Below are positions 12,529 to 19,179 of a stretch of DNA of 23,766 nt, piece after piece; positions within the stretch are counted from its first letter, which is position 1; every line of letters starts with the position of its first letter. A program made the translations under genes and the position numbers. Source of the stretch: a virus; the IMG/VR virus record IMGVR_UViG_3300047175_000135, positions 1-23,766 of that record. One strand, given 5' to 3'. The notes under the pieces are model-generated. The model was not told the DNA's origin, searched no databases, and saw only the letters and a list, made by a program, of their open reading frames with translations.

Positions 12529-12798
12529 ATGGAAAACTACACGACAATAGCCGGCCGATGCATCACGCGCGGCGGAATTCCCTTTGTGACGCTGCAGAAA
12601 TGCGCCGACGTCTCACCGACCGACGCGGACACTTTCGCGCGCGCGGTCCCCCAAGTAATAAATTCACTGCGGGATGTGTGCGATACGGTCCAGCAGATTC
12701 TAGACAATTGGAGTGCTGGCGATTTGGCCAATGCGGTTAACAACGCGGAAGAGGCCATGCAAACCGCGCGCACGATTTTGGCAACCATAGGAGGATAG
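12529..12798 (+). CDS. Hypothetical helical protein, 89 aa
   Basis: ATG 12529 follows a GGAGGATAGGA leader. The product begins MENYTTIAGRCITRGG, then is almost wholly helical (ADTFARAVPQVINSLRDVC, IQ/Asn/Ala-rich NAVNNAEEAMQTARTILATIGG). The early segment (IPFVTLQKCADVSPTDADTFARAVP) resembles a short phage family seen near early genes, function unknown. It ends 4 nt before the next start. The leader is unusually rich in GGA triplets, relevant to the CsrA homologue encoded later in the window. Confidence 0.75.
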   Translation: MENYTTIAGRCITRGGIPFVTLQKCADVSPTDADTFARAVPQVINSLRDVCDTVQQILDNWSAGDLANAVNNAEEAMQTARTILATIGG

Positions 12799-12802
12799 GA
12801 CA

Positions 12803-12994
12803 ATGCGCACACAGACAAGTATCGACCTTCGGACGGCTCGCGAGCATGCGGCCGACCTGGGTGTTGAATGCACAATCGAGGTCAACGGTGCCGGCGACGA
12901 ATGGACGATCATCATGGACACGGGCGAAGTTGAGCACGCGGCGGGACTGCCGCGCGTCTTGGCCATCCTTTCCGCGTATGCGGTGCAATCATGA
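12803..12994 (+). CDS. Hypothetical protein, 63 aa
   Basis: ATG 12803 is preceded by AGGAGGATAGGACA, with several GGA triplets. The product (MRTQTSIDLRTAREHAADLG...) has one helix, a beta-rich centre (CTIEVNGAGDEWTIIMDTG) and a second helix (LPRVLAILSAYAV). This alpha-beta-alpha layout is compact and soluble. Its TGA overlaps the next ATG as ATGA. No family recognised. Confidence 0.75.
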   Translation: MRTQTSIDLRTAREHAADLGVECTIEVNGAGDEWTIIMDTGEVEHAAGLPRVLAILSAYAVQS

Positions 12995-13077
12995 TTAACC
13001 CCATGGTCTGGTACTGGCTGGCGTCTGCCGCCATCGTCGTGGTCTGCGCGGTGGCGATAATGGAGGATCGGCAATGA
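12991..13077 (+). CDS. Tiny single-pass membrane protein, 28 aa
   Basis: A 28-codon frame starts at 12991 (ATGA overlap with the preceding stop) and ends at 13077 (overlap with the next ATG). The product (MINPMVWYWLASAAIVV...) is one hydrophobic helix, then a short charged end EDRQ. Its last codons also contain the GGAGG Shine-Dalgarno for the next gene. Exact coupling on both sides makes it a credible microprotein. Confidence 0.6.
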   Translation: MINPMVWYWLASAAIVVVCAVAIMEDRQ

Positions 13078-13304
13078 AGTCTTGTCATCTCGAGATGGGC
13101 TACCACGACGCCTATATGGCGGGTCAGCACAAAGCGGACCGCGACCATTACATACAGAACGCGCGCGTTGAAATGGTGCCCGAATGCAAAAGCCATTGGG
13201 TGATGGCCGCTCGCCGCTCACACCGCAATTACCTGAAATCCTTGCGGATGGCGCTTAACTCAAGCAACGGGGGAAAATCATGGTACGCGAATCTCATACG
13301 CTAA
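13074..13304 (+). CDS. Hypothetical basic protein, 76 aa
   Basis: ATG 13074 has GGAGG 7 nt upstream. The product (MKSCHLEMGYHDAYMAGQHK...) is rich in His, Arg and Lys and helical, ending in SWYANLIR. It overlaps the next gene by 25 nt. The basic, His-rich composition suggests RNA or DNA contact, but no family is recognised. Confidence 0.7.
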   Translation: MKSCHLEMGYHDAYMAGQHKADRDHYIQNARVEMVPECKSHWVMAARRSHRNYLKSLRMALNSSNGGKSWYANLIR

Positions 13305-13576
13305 CCTGCCCGCAATGCGCCGGCACAAAGCGAGCGCATTTTGATAACCCCAAGAATTGGGCTATCGCCGGATATGATCCAGCGACCTCGACTGTCCCTT
13401 GCGACAATTGCGGCGGACAATACCAGTTCGAGGCTCCCACAGGCCTAGTCCCGCCGCGGCGCGACAATGGCGAGCGGTGCTTGCACGCGTATACGGGCCG
13501 CAAAATCGGCAATTGCCTGTACGAGTACACTTGCACGCATTGCGCAGATCGGCACACTATCGATTCTGGCGACTGA
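13280..13576 (+). CDS. Small zinc-ribbon-like protein, 98 aa
   Basis: The product has CPQC at residues 10-13, CDNC at 41-44, and a C-terminal CLYEYTCTHCADRH with two more cysteines and histidine; a further single C lies near 67. This gives two probable zinc sites resembling treble-clef or rubredoxin-like knuckles. The centre includes VPCDNCGGQYQFEAPTGLVP. It is the last gene of the rightward operon, 24 nt before an intrinsic terminator. Likely nucleic-acid binding, by analogy with small zinc-knuckle phage proteins. Confidence 0.75.
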   Translation: MVRESHTLTCPQCAGTKRAHFDNPKNWAIAGYDPATSTVPCDNCGGQYQFEAPTGLVPPRRDNGERCLHAYTGRKIGNCLYEYTCTHCADRHTIDSGD

Positions 13577-13599
13577 GTTTCCCTCGTGAGTGAGTGTTA

Positions 13600-13629
13600 G
13601 CGCGTCGCATGCCGGGCGCGCATTTTTTT
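13600..13629 (+). terminator. Intrinsic terminator of the rightward 10573-13576 operon
   Basis: GCGCGTC (13600-13606) pairs with GGCGCGC (13615-13621), one G-U pair, loop 8 nt, then A and seven T (13623-13629). It lies between converging genes; the last Ts form part of the primase stop codon on the other strand. Only the plus orientation has the U-tract. Confidence 0.8.
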
Positions 13630-15814
13630 ATTCGGTGCGCTCGAGCTTCTTCCATTTGCGGCCGCTCGAGTCCTTGATTTGGACCCAGTTATTTTCCCGC
13701 ATGATCCTGGCAATGCGCCGCTTTTCGGAATCCGTCTGGCGCGCGAGCGGCAGATCGATCGCATCCTTCAGGATTCGCGCGGACGTAATATCGATGCGCC
13801 GCCCTGTGCGTGTCGTTTCGGCCCAGAGCTCCGTCACGTAATCGATCACGGCATCGGACCATAGGTCTGGCGTCGCGCGCTCGAGCTGTTCGGCGTCCGC
13901 GCTCCCCGGGACCTGCCACCAAGACGCGCCCCCTCGATATCTTTGGACAGCTTCGGCGAATATCTGCTCACGCTGAGCCCGCAGCCCGTCTAAATCGATT
14001 TCCTTGCAGCGGAGCGGCCAAAATCGGCGCCGGCCGCGCGTGTCCTGCAGGTAATCGTCCGTCTCGGAGGTGGCCGCAAATATGGCCGTACGAGGATGGT
14101 CCTCGACATGCCGGCCGTAGGAGGCGCGGTAACTGTCGTTGCGGATGGCGATTGTCGCCAGAATTTGCGAGTGTTCCCGCTTTGAGAATCCGGTCATGTC
14201 GGGAATTTCGACCAGCCATCGGCCTTGGATACCCTGCAGAAAATCCTTATCTCCGAATGCACGGTCAAGCGCCACATACCAGGGCGCGCCCAAGGCCTCC
14301 AAAAACGATGATTTGGACAGACCTTGCGTGCCCTCCAAAACGGGCAGCGTGTCAGCCTTGCAGCCTGGTACGAAGGCTCGAGCGACCATCGAAATGGGCC
14401 AATTGACGCCAACAGCTTGCGTGTATTCTGTGCTGGCGACGCCCAAGGTATCTGACAGCCAATGCGGCAGCCTTTCTGTGCCGTCCCATTGGATTGAACT
14501 TAACCAATCGGTCAGCGAATTGCGCGCGTTGACTCGAGCCGCATGGGAGACGGCCGCCGCGACCAGCATCACGTTGAATTTTGGGAGTTTGAGCCCTTGC
14601 TGAATTTTCACCGTCAGGTCGACGTCATCGGCATCTGTCCACGGCAGTTCGGCTCCGCGTAGCCCATGCATGACCTTGCCCGTGAACAGGTCGAGCCAGA
14701 TTTTGCCGCGCAGCTCGGGGTGCATCTGGATAATCAAGCTGGCATTCGCCACGGTGGCGTGCGGCTGGCCTCCCTCGTTAGAGTCCAGTCCCATGCTAGA
14801 CCAGCTGACGAACGCCGAGCCGTGGGTCTCAGCGGCGGCCGGGAGCGTCTCAGCTTTGCGGGGTTTCGGTTCGCGTTTTGGCGGTTTCGTTTCCGCCGGC
14901 GTCTCAACGGTGGTCACATGCTTTGTCGCCCATGTGGCGATCGCCGCGGCATCCCACCCGGCGGCGACAGCGTCGGCCACGTCCCAGCCGTCCGCTTGGC
15001 CATTCGGCTGTATCACGCGCACGCGCCGGGCAATCGGCAGCAGCAGTGCGGCGAGCTCGGCCGCGGCTTTCTTGCCCGGTTCGTCGGCATCCGGCCAGAT
15101 CAGCACGTCCCGATCCGCCAAAACGCTCCAATCCGATTTGCGCACCGCCTGCGCGCCACCGGCCCATGTGACTACTTGGTAACGTAGAAGGGTCTGGGCG
15201 GCGAGCTCGGCGCATTTCTCGCCCTCGACGACCAAGACGGAGCAGTCGTTGCGGGCTGCGGACTCGGGTGCGTAATACAGGGGTTTTGGATCCGGATAGC
15301 CTTTGGCGACCCACCGGCCGCCGCGCCACGTATACGGGCGGAAGCTTTTGCCGTCTGGTGTGTCCCACCGGGCGACCCAAAACGCGTTGCCATAGCGATA
15401 AACGGCGCTTGGCGCCCCTAAACGCCGATCCTCAGGGATTGGTGGCGCATCGCGCGGGATCGGCTCTGCAGGCATCTCCGGAGGTTTTACGGGGGGCAAG
15501 ACGGTCCCCTTTGGCGCATGCGCGCCCACCATTTCGGCCACCGCACCCAATGCCACGATCTGCTCCACGTGATTTAAGGCCGCGTAGAGGCTGACGAGGT
15601 CGCCGCCTTTCTCGTCACCTGAGCCATGTAAAAACGCGCCCGTGGCGAGGTTGACCTTCCACGAGTCGCCTAGGCCTCCGTTGGCGCGTCGCTCCCCATG
15701 CCACTCATTTCCAACCTTTTTTCCGCCAAGCCATTGGGGCAGAAGCACCATCGCCATTGCTAACGCTTGGGCTGCAACATCCTCGAATCGAACGGATGCT
15801 GGCACGCTTTTCAT
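13628..15814 (-). CDS. Primase-helicase (TOPRIM-like plus VirE/D5-like P-loop ATPase), 728 aa
   Basis: This fusion should prime and unwind phage DNA. The N-terminus (residues ~35-80, WKVNLATGAFLHGSGDEKGGD) matches the region that follows the zinc domain in phage primases, but no Cys cluster is visible. A TOPRIM-like domain has VVEGEKC at 195-201 and WPDAD at 240-244. After a Lys/Pro-rich linker (~305-330) comes the VirE/DUF-type ATPase domain: IQWDGTERLP near 441, P-loop GTQGLSKSS at 495-503, Walker B LVEIPDM at 534-540, and a DTRGRRRFWPL block at 591-601 that supplies an arginine near the active site. The P-loop has Ser where the usual Gly precedes Lys. The start ATG overlaps the 44-aa gene by ATGA; no strong ribosome site, so coupling is likely. 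Confidence 0.9.
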   Translation of the reverse strand: MKSVPASVRFEDVAAQALAMAMVLLPQWLGGKKVGNEWHGERRANGGLGDSWKVNLATGAFLHGSGDEKGGDLVSLYAALNHVEQIVALGAVAEMVGAHAPKGTVLPPVKPPEMPAEPIPRDAPPIPEDRRLGAPSAVYRYGNAFWVARWDTPDGKSFRPYTWRGGRWVAKGYPDPKPLYYAPESAARNDCSVLVVEGEKCAELAAQTLLRYQVVTWAGGAQAVRKSDWSVLADRDVLIWPDADEPGKKAAAELAALLLPIARRVRVIQPNGQADGWDVADAVAAGWDAAAIATWATKHVTTVETPAETKPPKREPKPRKAETLPAAAETHGSAFVSWSSMGLDSNEGGQPHATVANASLIIQMHPELRGKIWLDLFTGKVMHGLRGAELPWTDADDVDLTVKIQQGLKLPKFNVMLVAAAVSHAARVNARNSLTDWLSSIQWDGTERLPHWLSDTLGVASTEYTQAVGVNWPISMVARAFVPGCKADTLPVLEGTQGLSKSSFLEALGAPWYVALDRAFGDKDFLQGIQGRWLVEIPDMTGFSKREHSQILATIAIRNDSYRASYGRHVEDHPRTAIFAATSETDDYLQDTRGRRRFWPLRCKEIDLDGLRAQREQIFAEAVQRYRGGASWWQVPGSADAEQLERATPDLWSDAVIDYVTELWAETTRTGRRIDITSARILKDAIDLPLARQTDSEKRRIARIMRENNWVQIKDSSGRKWKKLERTE

Positions 15815-15945
15815 ACTTTCGCGCCCTTTTTCATGGCACGAAGATAATCCTTGCGCTTGACTCGGTATTGGCGGTTGTACTCGCTTACCCGAGCCCGGTC
15901 TTGGGATGCAAACTTGACGGTCGCGGGGACCGTTGACTTGGCCAC
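15811..15945 (-). CDS. Tiny basic protein, 44 aa (GTG start)
   Basis: A 44-codon frame starts with GTG 15945, 9 nt after the ribbon-helix-helix gene stops, and ends in TGA overlapping the primase ATG. The product (MAKSTVPATVKFASQD...) is very basic toward the end (RQYRVKRKDYLRAMKKG). Its TGA overlap gives translational coupling to the primase, which itself lacks a good ribosome site. Could be a nucleic-acid-binding microprotein or simply a coupling ORF. Confidence 0.6.
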   Translation of the reverse strand: MAKSTVPATVKFASQDRARVSEYNRQYRVKRKDYLRAMKKGAKV

Positions 15946-15954
15946 GGGGCGCTC

Positions 15955-16137
15955 TTACGTCGGGCGCTCAATGGGTGACTCACGCATCCGCTTTAAGTGA
16001 TCCTCAACCAGGCGCTCAATCGCCGCGGAACGATTACCGTTGCAGATGCGCCCCAATTCGTGGTGAATACGGGGGGACAGGTTCACGTTGATAGAGATTC
16101 TGCGGCCCTCTTCGAGGCGCGGTCGACGATCTGCCAT
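15955..16137 (-). CDS. Ribbon-helix-helix (CopG/Arc-type) regulator, 60 aa
   Basis: The product has a basic N-terminus then a strand RRISINVNLSPRIHHELGRI, a turn GNRS and a helix AAIERLVEDHLKRM. This is the beta-alpha-alpha order of CopG-like repressors, which dimerise and read DNA with the paired strands. ATG 16137 has GGAG 7 nt upstream. A promoter candidate (16191-16219) and a TGCGT/ACGCA inverted pair (16163-16176) lie just upstream, so autoregulation of this gene and the downstream primase is plausible. Targets are not identified. Confidence 0.75.
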   Translation of the reverse strand: MADRRPRLEEGRRISINVNLSPRIHHELGRICNGNRSAAIERLVEDHLKRMRESPIERPT

Positions 16138-16162
16138 TGATAACTCCGTCTATCTTTTAATC

Positions 16163-16176
16163 TGCGTGCATACGCA
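16163..16176. promoter_or_regulatory. Operator-like inverted repeat upstream of the RHH gene
   Basis: TGCGT (16163-16167) and ACGCA (16172-16176) are complementary with a 4-nt spacer. The site lies between the candidate -10 box and the start codon of the ribbon-helix-helix gene, where a repressor could block transcription. Short arms, so chance is possible. Confidence 0.35.
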
Positions 16177-16190
16177 TTTGCGGGTGTGTG

Positions 16191-16219
16191 AATGTAGGAC
16201 TTGCACTGACAGGCGTCAA
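16191..16219 (-). promoter_or_regulatory. Candidate internal promoter for RHH, 44-aa and primase genes
   Basis: TTGACG (16214-16219) and TACATT (16191-16196) on the minus strand have a 17-bp spacer. The -35 overlaps the stop codon of the methyltransferase gene. It would let the RHH-primase part be expressed apart from the upstream helicase block. 5/6 and 4/6 matches. Confidence 0.4.
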
Positions 16220-16965
16220 CTATTCCCGGGGTGATAGATCCGGGCGATATGGCGCGAAATGGGCTCGGGGATTTTGGCGATCAGGGCGCTGGCCATTTTG
16301 CGTTTCGGGCTGCGAGATGACTGATTGCGCATGGCGCTTGCGTCCTCGCTAGGACCAAACCAATCGCCGCCGCATTTGACCCCCGAATCCCGAAAGCACC
16401 GCCCCGGACCCTCGGCATAGCCCGGGGTGCCGTGCTTGCTCCAATCCAAGCCGGGGACTTTGACGCCGCGCTTCATCGTCATCGGCATCAGCGCGGGCAC
16501 GTCGCCCCAAAAGTGGAAGGAGCCGTAATTCCAACGGGACCGCCCGACCCAAGGCTGCGCGCCGCGGACATTCTCCACCACCATCGGGACATGCCGGCCG
16601 GCCGCCGCGCACGCCTCGCGCTGAATCCGAAAGCAAGCGTCGAACAGGCGGGTGAGGTCTTTCACATCTCGCGTCCCGTCATGGTATTCCGCCGCGCGCT
16701 GCTTGGCGACCTGCCACGGCATCGCCATATAGCTGTATTCCTGGCAGGGCGGCGAGGCGACGATCAGGGACGCATTCTTGAACTGGCTACCGTGGAGCGT
16801 CAGCACGTCCTGAATCACGAGCTGCACATGCTCGGGCCGGTCCCTTCCGAATTGGGCGCACATGTCTTCGATGTCGAACCCTACGACGTCAAACCCCTCT
16901 GCGACCAGACCTTCCGCCCAGCCATGAAGTCCGGTAAAAAGATCAATTGCCAGCGGCTTAGACAC
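16216..16965 (-). CDS. C5-cytosine DNA methyltransferase-like protein
   Basis: It should transfer a methyl group from S-adenosylmethionine to cytosine C5 in a specific DNA sequence. Motif I is AIDLFTGLHGWAEGL (6-20); the catalytic motif IV is SPPCQEYS with Cys74; motif VI is VVENV at 129-133. At 249 aa it is short for the class and the target-recognition part is compact, as in small phage enzymes. The start is GTG 16965, required because motif I begins at residue 6; it overlaps the VRR-NUC stop by 8 nt. No restriction endonuclease is adjacent, so it is probably an orphan enzyme protecting phage DNA or marking it; that is inference. Confidence 0.88.
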   Translation of the reverse strand: MSKPLAIDLFTGLHGWAEGLVAEGFDVVGFDIEDMCAQFGRDRPEHVQLVIQDVLTLHGSQFKNASLIVASPPCQEYSYMAMPWQVAKQRAAEYHDGTRDVKDLTRLFDACFRIQREACAAAGRHVPMVVENVRGAQPWVGRSRWNYGSFHFWGDVPALMPMTMKRGVKVPGLDWSKHGTPGYAEGPGRCFRDSGVKCGGDWFGPSEDASAMRNQSSRSPKRKMASALIAKIPEPISRHIARIYHPGNS

Positions 16966-17335
16966 CTTGAATGATCAACCCCGCATCCTCGACCGACCGC
17001 GCGACGCCGGCGCGGCCGCCCATGCGATTGACAGTCTCGATGAACGCCTGCTGCTCTGGCGTTGGCTGCTTGCGACCGACCTTGCCCTCGATGGCGACGA
17101 ATATAGCGTGAGCAGGCCACTCATATCCGGGTCCACCGGTTGTCGTCCAGCCAATGAGATCGCTGGTGCCCTCATTCGCCAGTCGGATGGGATACCACGG
17201 CGCCAAGATCAGTCGCCCAGGCGTGCGCTCGATGACCTTTCCCTGATATGCCATTCCACTATTCACCCTGAATAATCGCGTATCGCCGCGGCTGTGCGCG
17301 GTCAGGATGTCGGTGTAGAGTTTGGTCTCGCTCAT
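16958..17335 (-). CDS. VRR-NUC domain nuclease (Holliday-junction resolvase-like)
   Basis: Stand-alone VRR-NUC proteins are small PD-(D/E)XK nucleases found in phages, thought to cut branched DNA. The 125-aa product shows the expected pattern: N-terminal helix with E3 region (SETKLYTDILTAH), FRVNSGMAYQG, the catalytic Asp of GTSDLIGW, then FVAIEGKVGRKQPTPEQQAFI. In the last segment E-x-K is the second catalytic pair and the PTPEQ block is characteristic. The C-terminus has GGRAGVARSVEDA as usual. ATG 17335 overlaps the preceding stop by 4 nt. It lies between helicase and methyltransferase, a replication and repair setting. Confidence 0.85.
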   Translation of the reverse strand: MSETKLYTDILTAHSRGDTRLFRVNSGMAYQGKVIERTPGRLILAPWYPIRLANEGTSDLIGWTTTGGPGYEWPAHAIFVAIEGKVGRKQPTPEQQAFIETVNRMGGRAGVARSVEDAGLIIQGV

Positions 17336-17513
17336 AGCGGCGGTGCCTTATCACTAAATTCTCTGTGTAAAACATCGCGCCATTCACCTTTTCCTGTCGG
17401 AAGCGCACATTCGTTGTAACTTTCCCACCATTGCATCAGATACGAGCGACCACGCTCCGTATCAAAAAAACGCAGATGCGCGGTTGGTCGCCAGGTGAGT
17501 TTGGTCTCGCTCA
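17318..17513. repeat. 17-bp exact direct repeat at two neighbouring gene starts
   Basis: GAGTTTGGTCTCGCTCA occurs at 17318-17334 and 17497-17513. On the minus strand it encodes the first residues (M/V)SETKL of both the VRR-NUC protein and the upstream 60-aa protein. It therefore looks like a small duplication or a recombination joint. Distance 179 bp. Confidence 0.7.
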
Positions 17514-17514
17514 C
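17332..17514 (-). CDS. Hypothetical protein, 60 aa (GTG start)
   Basis: GTG 17514 gives MSETKLTWRPTAHLRFFDTE, sharing its first six residues with the VRR-NUC protein downstream. The rest (YLMQWWESYNECALPTGKGEWRDV) contains a WWES...GEWRDV block that I recall from small phage proteins of unknown function. The open frame extends upstream, but that part is shadow of the helicase end. GTGA overlap upstream and ATGA overlap downstream. Function unknown. Confidence 0.65.
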   Translation of the reverse strand: MSETKLTWRPTAHLRFFDTERGRSYLMQWWESYNECALPTGKGEWRDVLHREFSDKAPPL

Positions 17515-17549
17515 GGCGCCACATAGCGCACGTATTGCAAAAATTTCAC
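17511..17549 (-). CDS. 12-codon bridging ORF between helicase and 60-aa gene
   Basis: GTG 17549 overlaps the helicase TGA (GTGA), and its own TGA (17511-17513) overlaps the next GTG (GTGA). The product would be MKFLQYVRYVAP. A GAGGAGTGAGG ribosome-binding stretch lies immediately upstream. It exactly fills the 31-nt gap and preserves the stop-start chain seen at nearly every junction. It is either a microprotein or a device to carry reinitiating ribosomes to the next gene. Confidence 0.4.
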   Translation of the reverse strand: MKFLQYVRYVAP

Positions 17550-18952
17550 GCCTCACTCCTCGCCCGCTTCTTCGCCATCCGGGCCTCATACACATGCTTC
17601 GCCCAGTCGGGCTTATAGCCTTTCATCTTCGCGAACCTCTCCAAATCTGTGAGTGTCGTCGCCCGGCCCTGCTCGCGCCGCTCATGCCGGCGTTGAATTT
17701 CCTCTGCCGTGATCTCCTGCAGCGCCCCGGGCCGCTCCTCCAATTCCTGGCGCGGCTTGGTTTCAAATATCGCGCCGCACTCCGCGCACTGCGTCGCTCG
17801 AGCGCCAAACGCCGCGAAGCATTTCGGGCAGACGCGCACACCGGCCTCTTTCTTTTTCTTCTTCGCCGCGTCCATCGACAGTTCCCAGTGCCGGTCCTCA
17901 TCGGGCATGCCGTGGCGCTGGGTGTTGCCGACGTGGTCCAACAAAATTGCGTGCTGTTTGCCGGGAGCTGGCCGCAAGATGCGCCCGACCTGCTGCAAAA
18001 ACAATCCCACCGACGCCGTCGGTCGCAGCATGATCCCGGCGTGCGCGCCGGGGACGTCGAAGCCTTCGGAAAATAAATCGCAGCTGGCCAGCACTTTGAT
18101 GCGCCGCTCGCGAAAATCCTGCACCACCATGCGCCGCACTTCCCGGTCTGTGCCGCCATCCAACGCAGCGGCGGCGACGCCTTCCTTGCGGAATCGATCC
18201 GCGACCGCATGCGCGTGCGAGACCGATGTGCAAAATGCCAGCGCGGGCACCCAGTCCGCGTGCTGCTTATAGTGCGAGTAGGCATCACCGGTGATGGCGG
18301 GCGAATTCATCAGTGCATCGGCCTGTTCGGTCTTGAACTCTCCCGCGCGCACCAACAAGCCGGACGTGTCGACGGTCGGCGGCGCAAAGATTTTGGCGCG
18401 CACCAGATAGCCGTCGGCAGTCAATTGCTGCGGCGTAGGCCCCAAGATCAGATGGTCGAAGTGTGCTGAAAGTCCGCGCCCATCCAATCGGCATGGCGTC
18501 GCGGTGACTCCCAAAATCTTCGCATCCGAATACTGCCGCAAGATGGTCGACCAGGAATTGCCGCCAGCGCAGTGGTGCGCCTCGTCGCAAATCACCAGCG
18601 TTGGCGCAGGATACGAATCAAGCCGCCTGACCAGAGTCTGCACGGATGCAACTGCAACGGCATTGTTGCTGGCGCGAAAGCGTCCGGCGCTGCGATTGTA
18701 GCCCGCAGCGATGATATCCGGCGTGACGTCGAACGAGCGCAGTGCTTGGACGATCTGATCGACCAGTTCCACGCGGTGCGCCAAAATCAGCACGCGCTTG
18801 CCGCGAGCTTCTGCAGACTGCGCCATCGCAGAGAACAAAACAGTCTTGCCCCCACCGGTCGGCAGCACATACAAGGGAGCCTTGAATCCATTGATATAGG
18901 CGCGCTTGATGGCGTCGATGCCGCGTTGCTGGTAGGGGCGTAGGGTGATCAT
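17546..18952 (-). CDS. SF2 DEAH-box helicase with C-terminal zinc ribbon
   Basis: It should unwind or remodel branched DNA using ATP. Motifs in order: Q-like LRPYQQRGI (4-12), Walker A PTGGGKT at 31-37, HRVELVDQ (motif Ia) near 59, DEAH at 123-126, TATP at 150-153, and SEGFDVPG near 295. QQVGRILRP (motif VI) follows at 320-328. A Lys-rich linker (about 363-369) leads to a zinc ribbon CPKC (375-378) and CAEC (389-392), then a basic helical tail. This is the architecture of phage RadD/YejH-like and UvsW-like helicases (468 aa). ATG 18952 overlaps the 76-aa gene by ATGA. Its VRR-NUC and primase neighbours support a replication or branch-processing role. Confidence 0.92.
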   Translation of the reverse strand: MITLRPYQQRGIDAIKRAYINGFKAPLYVLPTGGGKTVLFSAMAQSAEARGKRVLILAHRVELVDQIVQALRSFDVTPDIIAAGYNRSAGRFRASNNAVAVASVQTLVRRLDSYPAPTLVICDEAHHCAGGNSWSTILRQYSDAKILGVTATPCRLDGRGLSAHFDHLILGPTPQQLTADGYLVRAKIFAPPTVDTSGLLVRAGEFKTEQADALMNSPAITGDAYSHYKQHADWVPALAFCTSVSHAHAVADRFRKEGVAAAALDGGTDREVRRMVVQDFRERRIKVLASCDLFSEGFDVPGAHAGIMLRPTASVGLFLQQVGRILRPAPGKQHAILLDHVGNTQRHGMPDEDRHWELSMDAAKKKKKEAGVRVCPKCFAAFGARATQCAECGAIFETKPRQELEERPGALQEITAEEIQRRHERREQGRATTLTDLERFAKMKGYKPDWAKHVYEARMAKKRARSEA

Positions 18953-19179
18953 CGTGGAGGGAATCCGAATAGAGAATCGCCGGACGGTTCCTCGTATACC
19001 ACCACAGCACCCTCTTTGATCGCCAGATCAGATACCGCAATGCACAGGGCGCCTTTCGTGTTGAAGAACAGTCGCGCGACGAACCGTTGGTCTTCTCCGA
19101 GATAAAGCCTTCCCAATTGAAGCGGCGATACCTCGTCTTTGTCGAAGTCAACCGGAAATGGGATCGGGACGTCTTTCAT
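18949..19179 (-). CDS. Hypothetical protein, 76 aa; first gene of the leftward replication operon
   Basis: The frame extends upstream into the divergent control region, but ATG 19179 (MKDVPIPFPVDFDKDEV...) is the sensible start. No Shine-Dalgarno is visible in front of it, unusual for this window; the message may be leaderless or weakly translated. The product is beta-rich (LGRLYLGEDQRFVARLFF, CIAVSDLAIKEGAVVVYEE). Its stop overlaps the helicase start. No family recognised. Confidence 0.7.
   Translation of the reverse strand: MKDVPIPFPVDFDKDEVSPLQLGRLYLGEDQRFVARLFFNTKGALCIAVSDLAIKEGAVVVYEEPSGDSLFGFPPR

Noticed and set aside
12700-13221. A 173-codon minus-strand frame opposite the small early genes
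   Set aside because: Cys/Arg/Pro-rich shadow; the plus strand here carries four coupled genes with clear Shine-Dalgarno sites.
16216-16965. Methyltransferase considered as part of a restriction-modification system
   Set aside because: Its neighbours are a VRR-NUC protein and an RHH regulator; no type II endonuclease or specificity subunit is encoded nearby.
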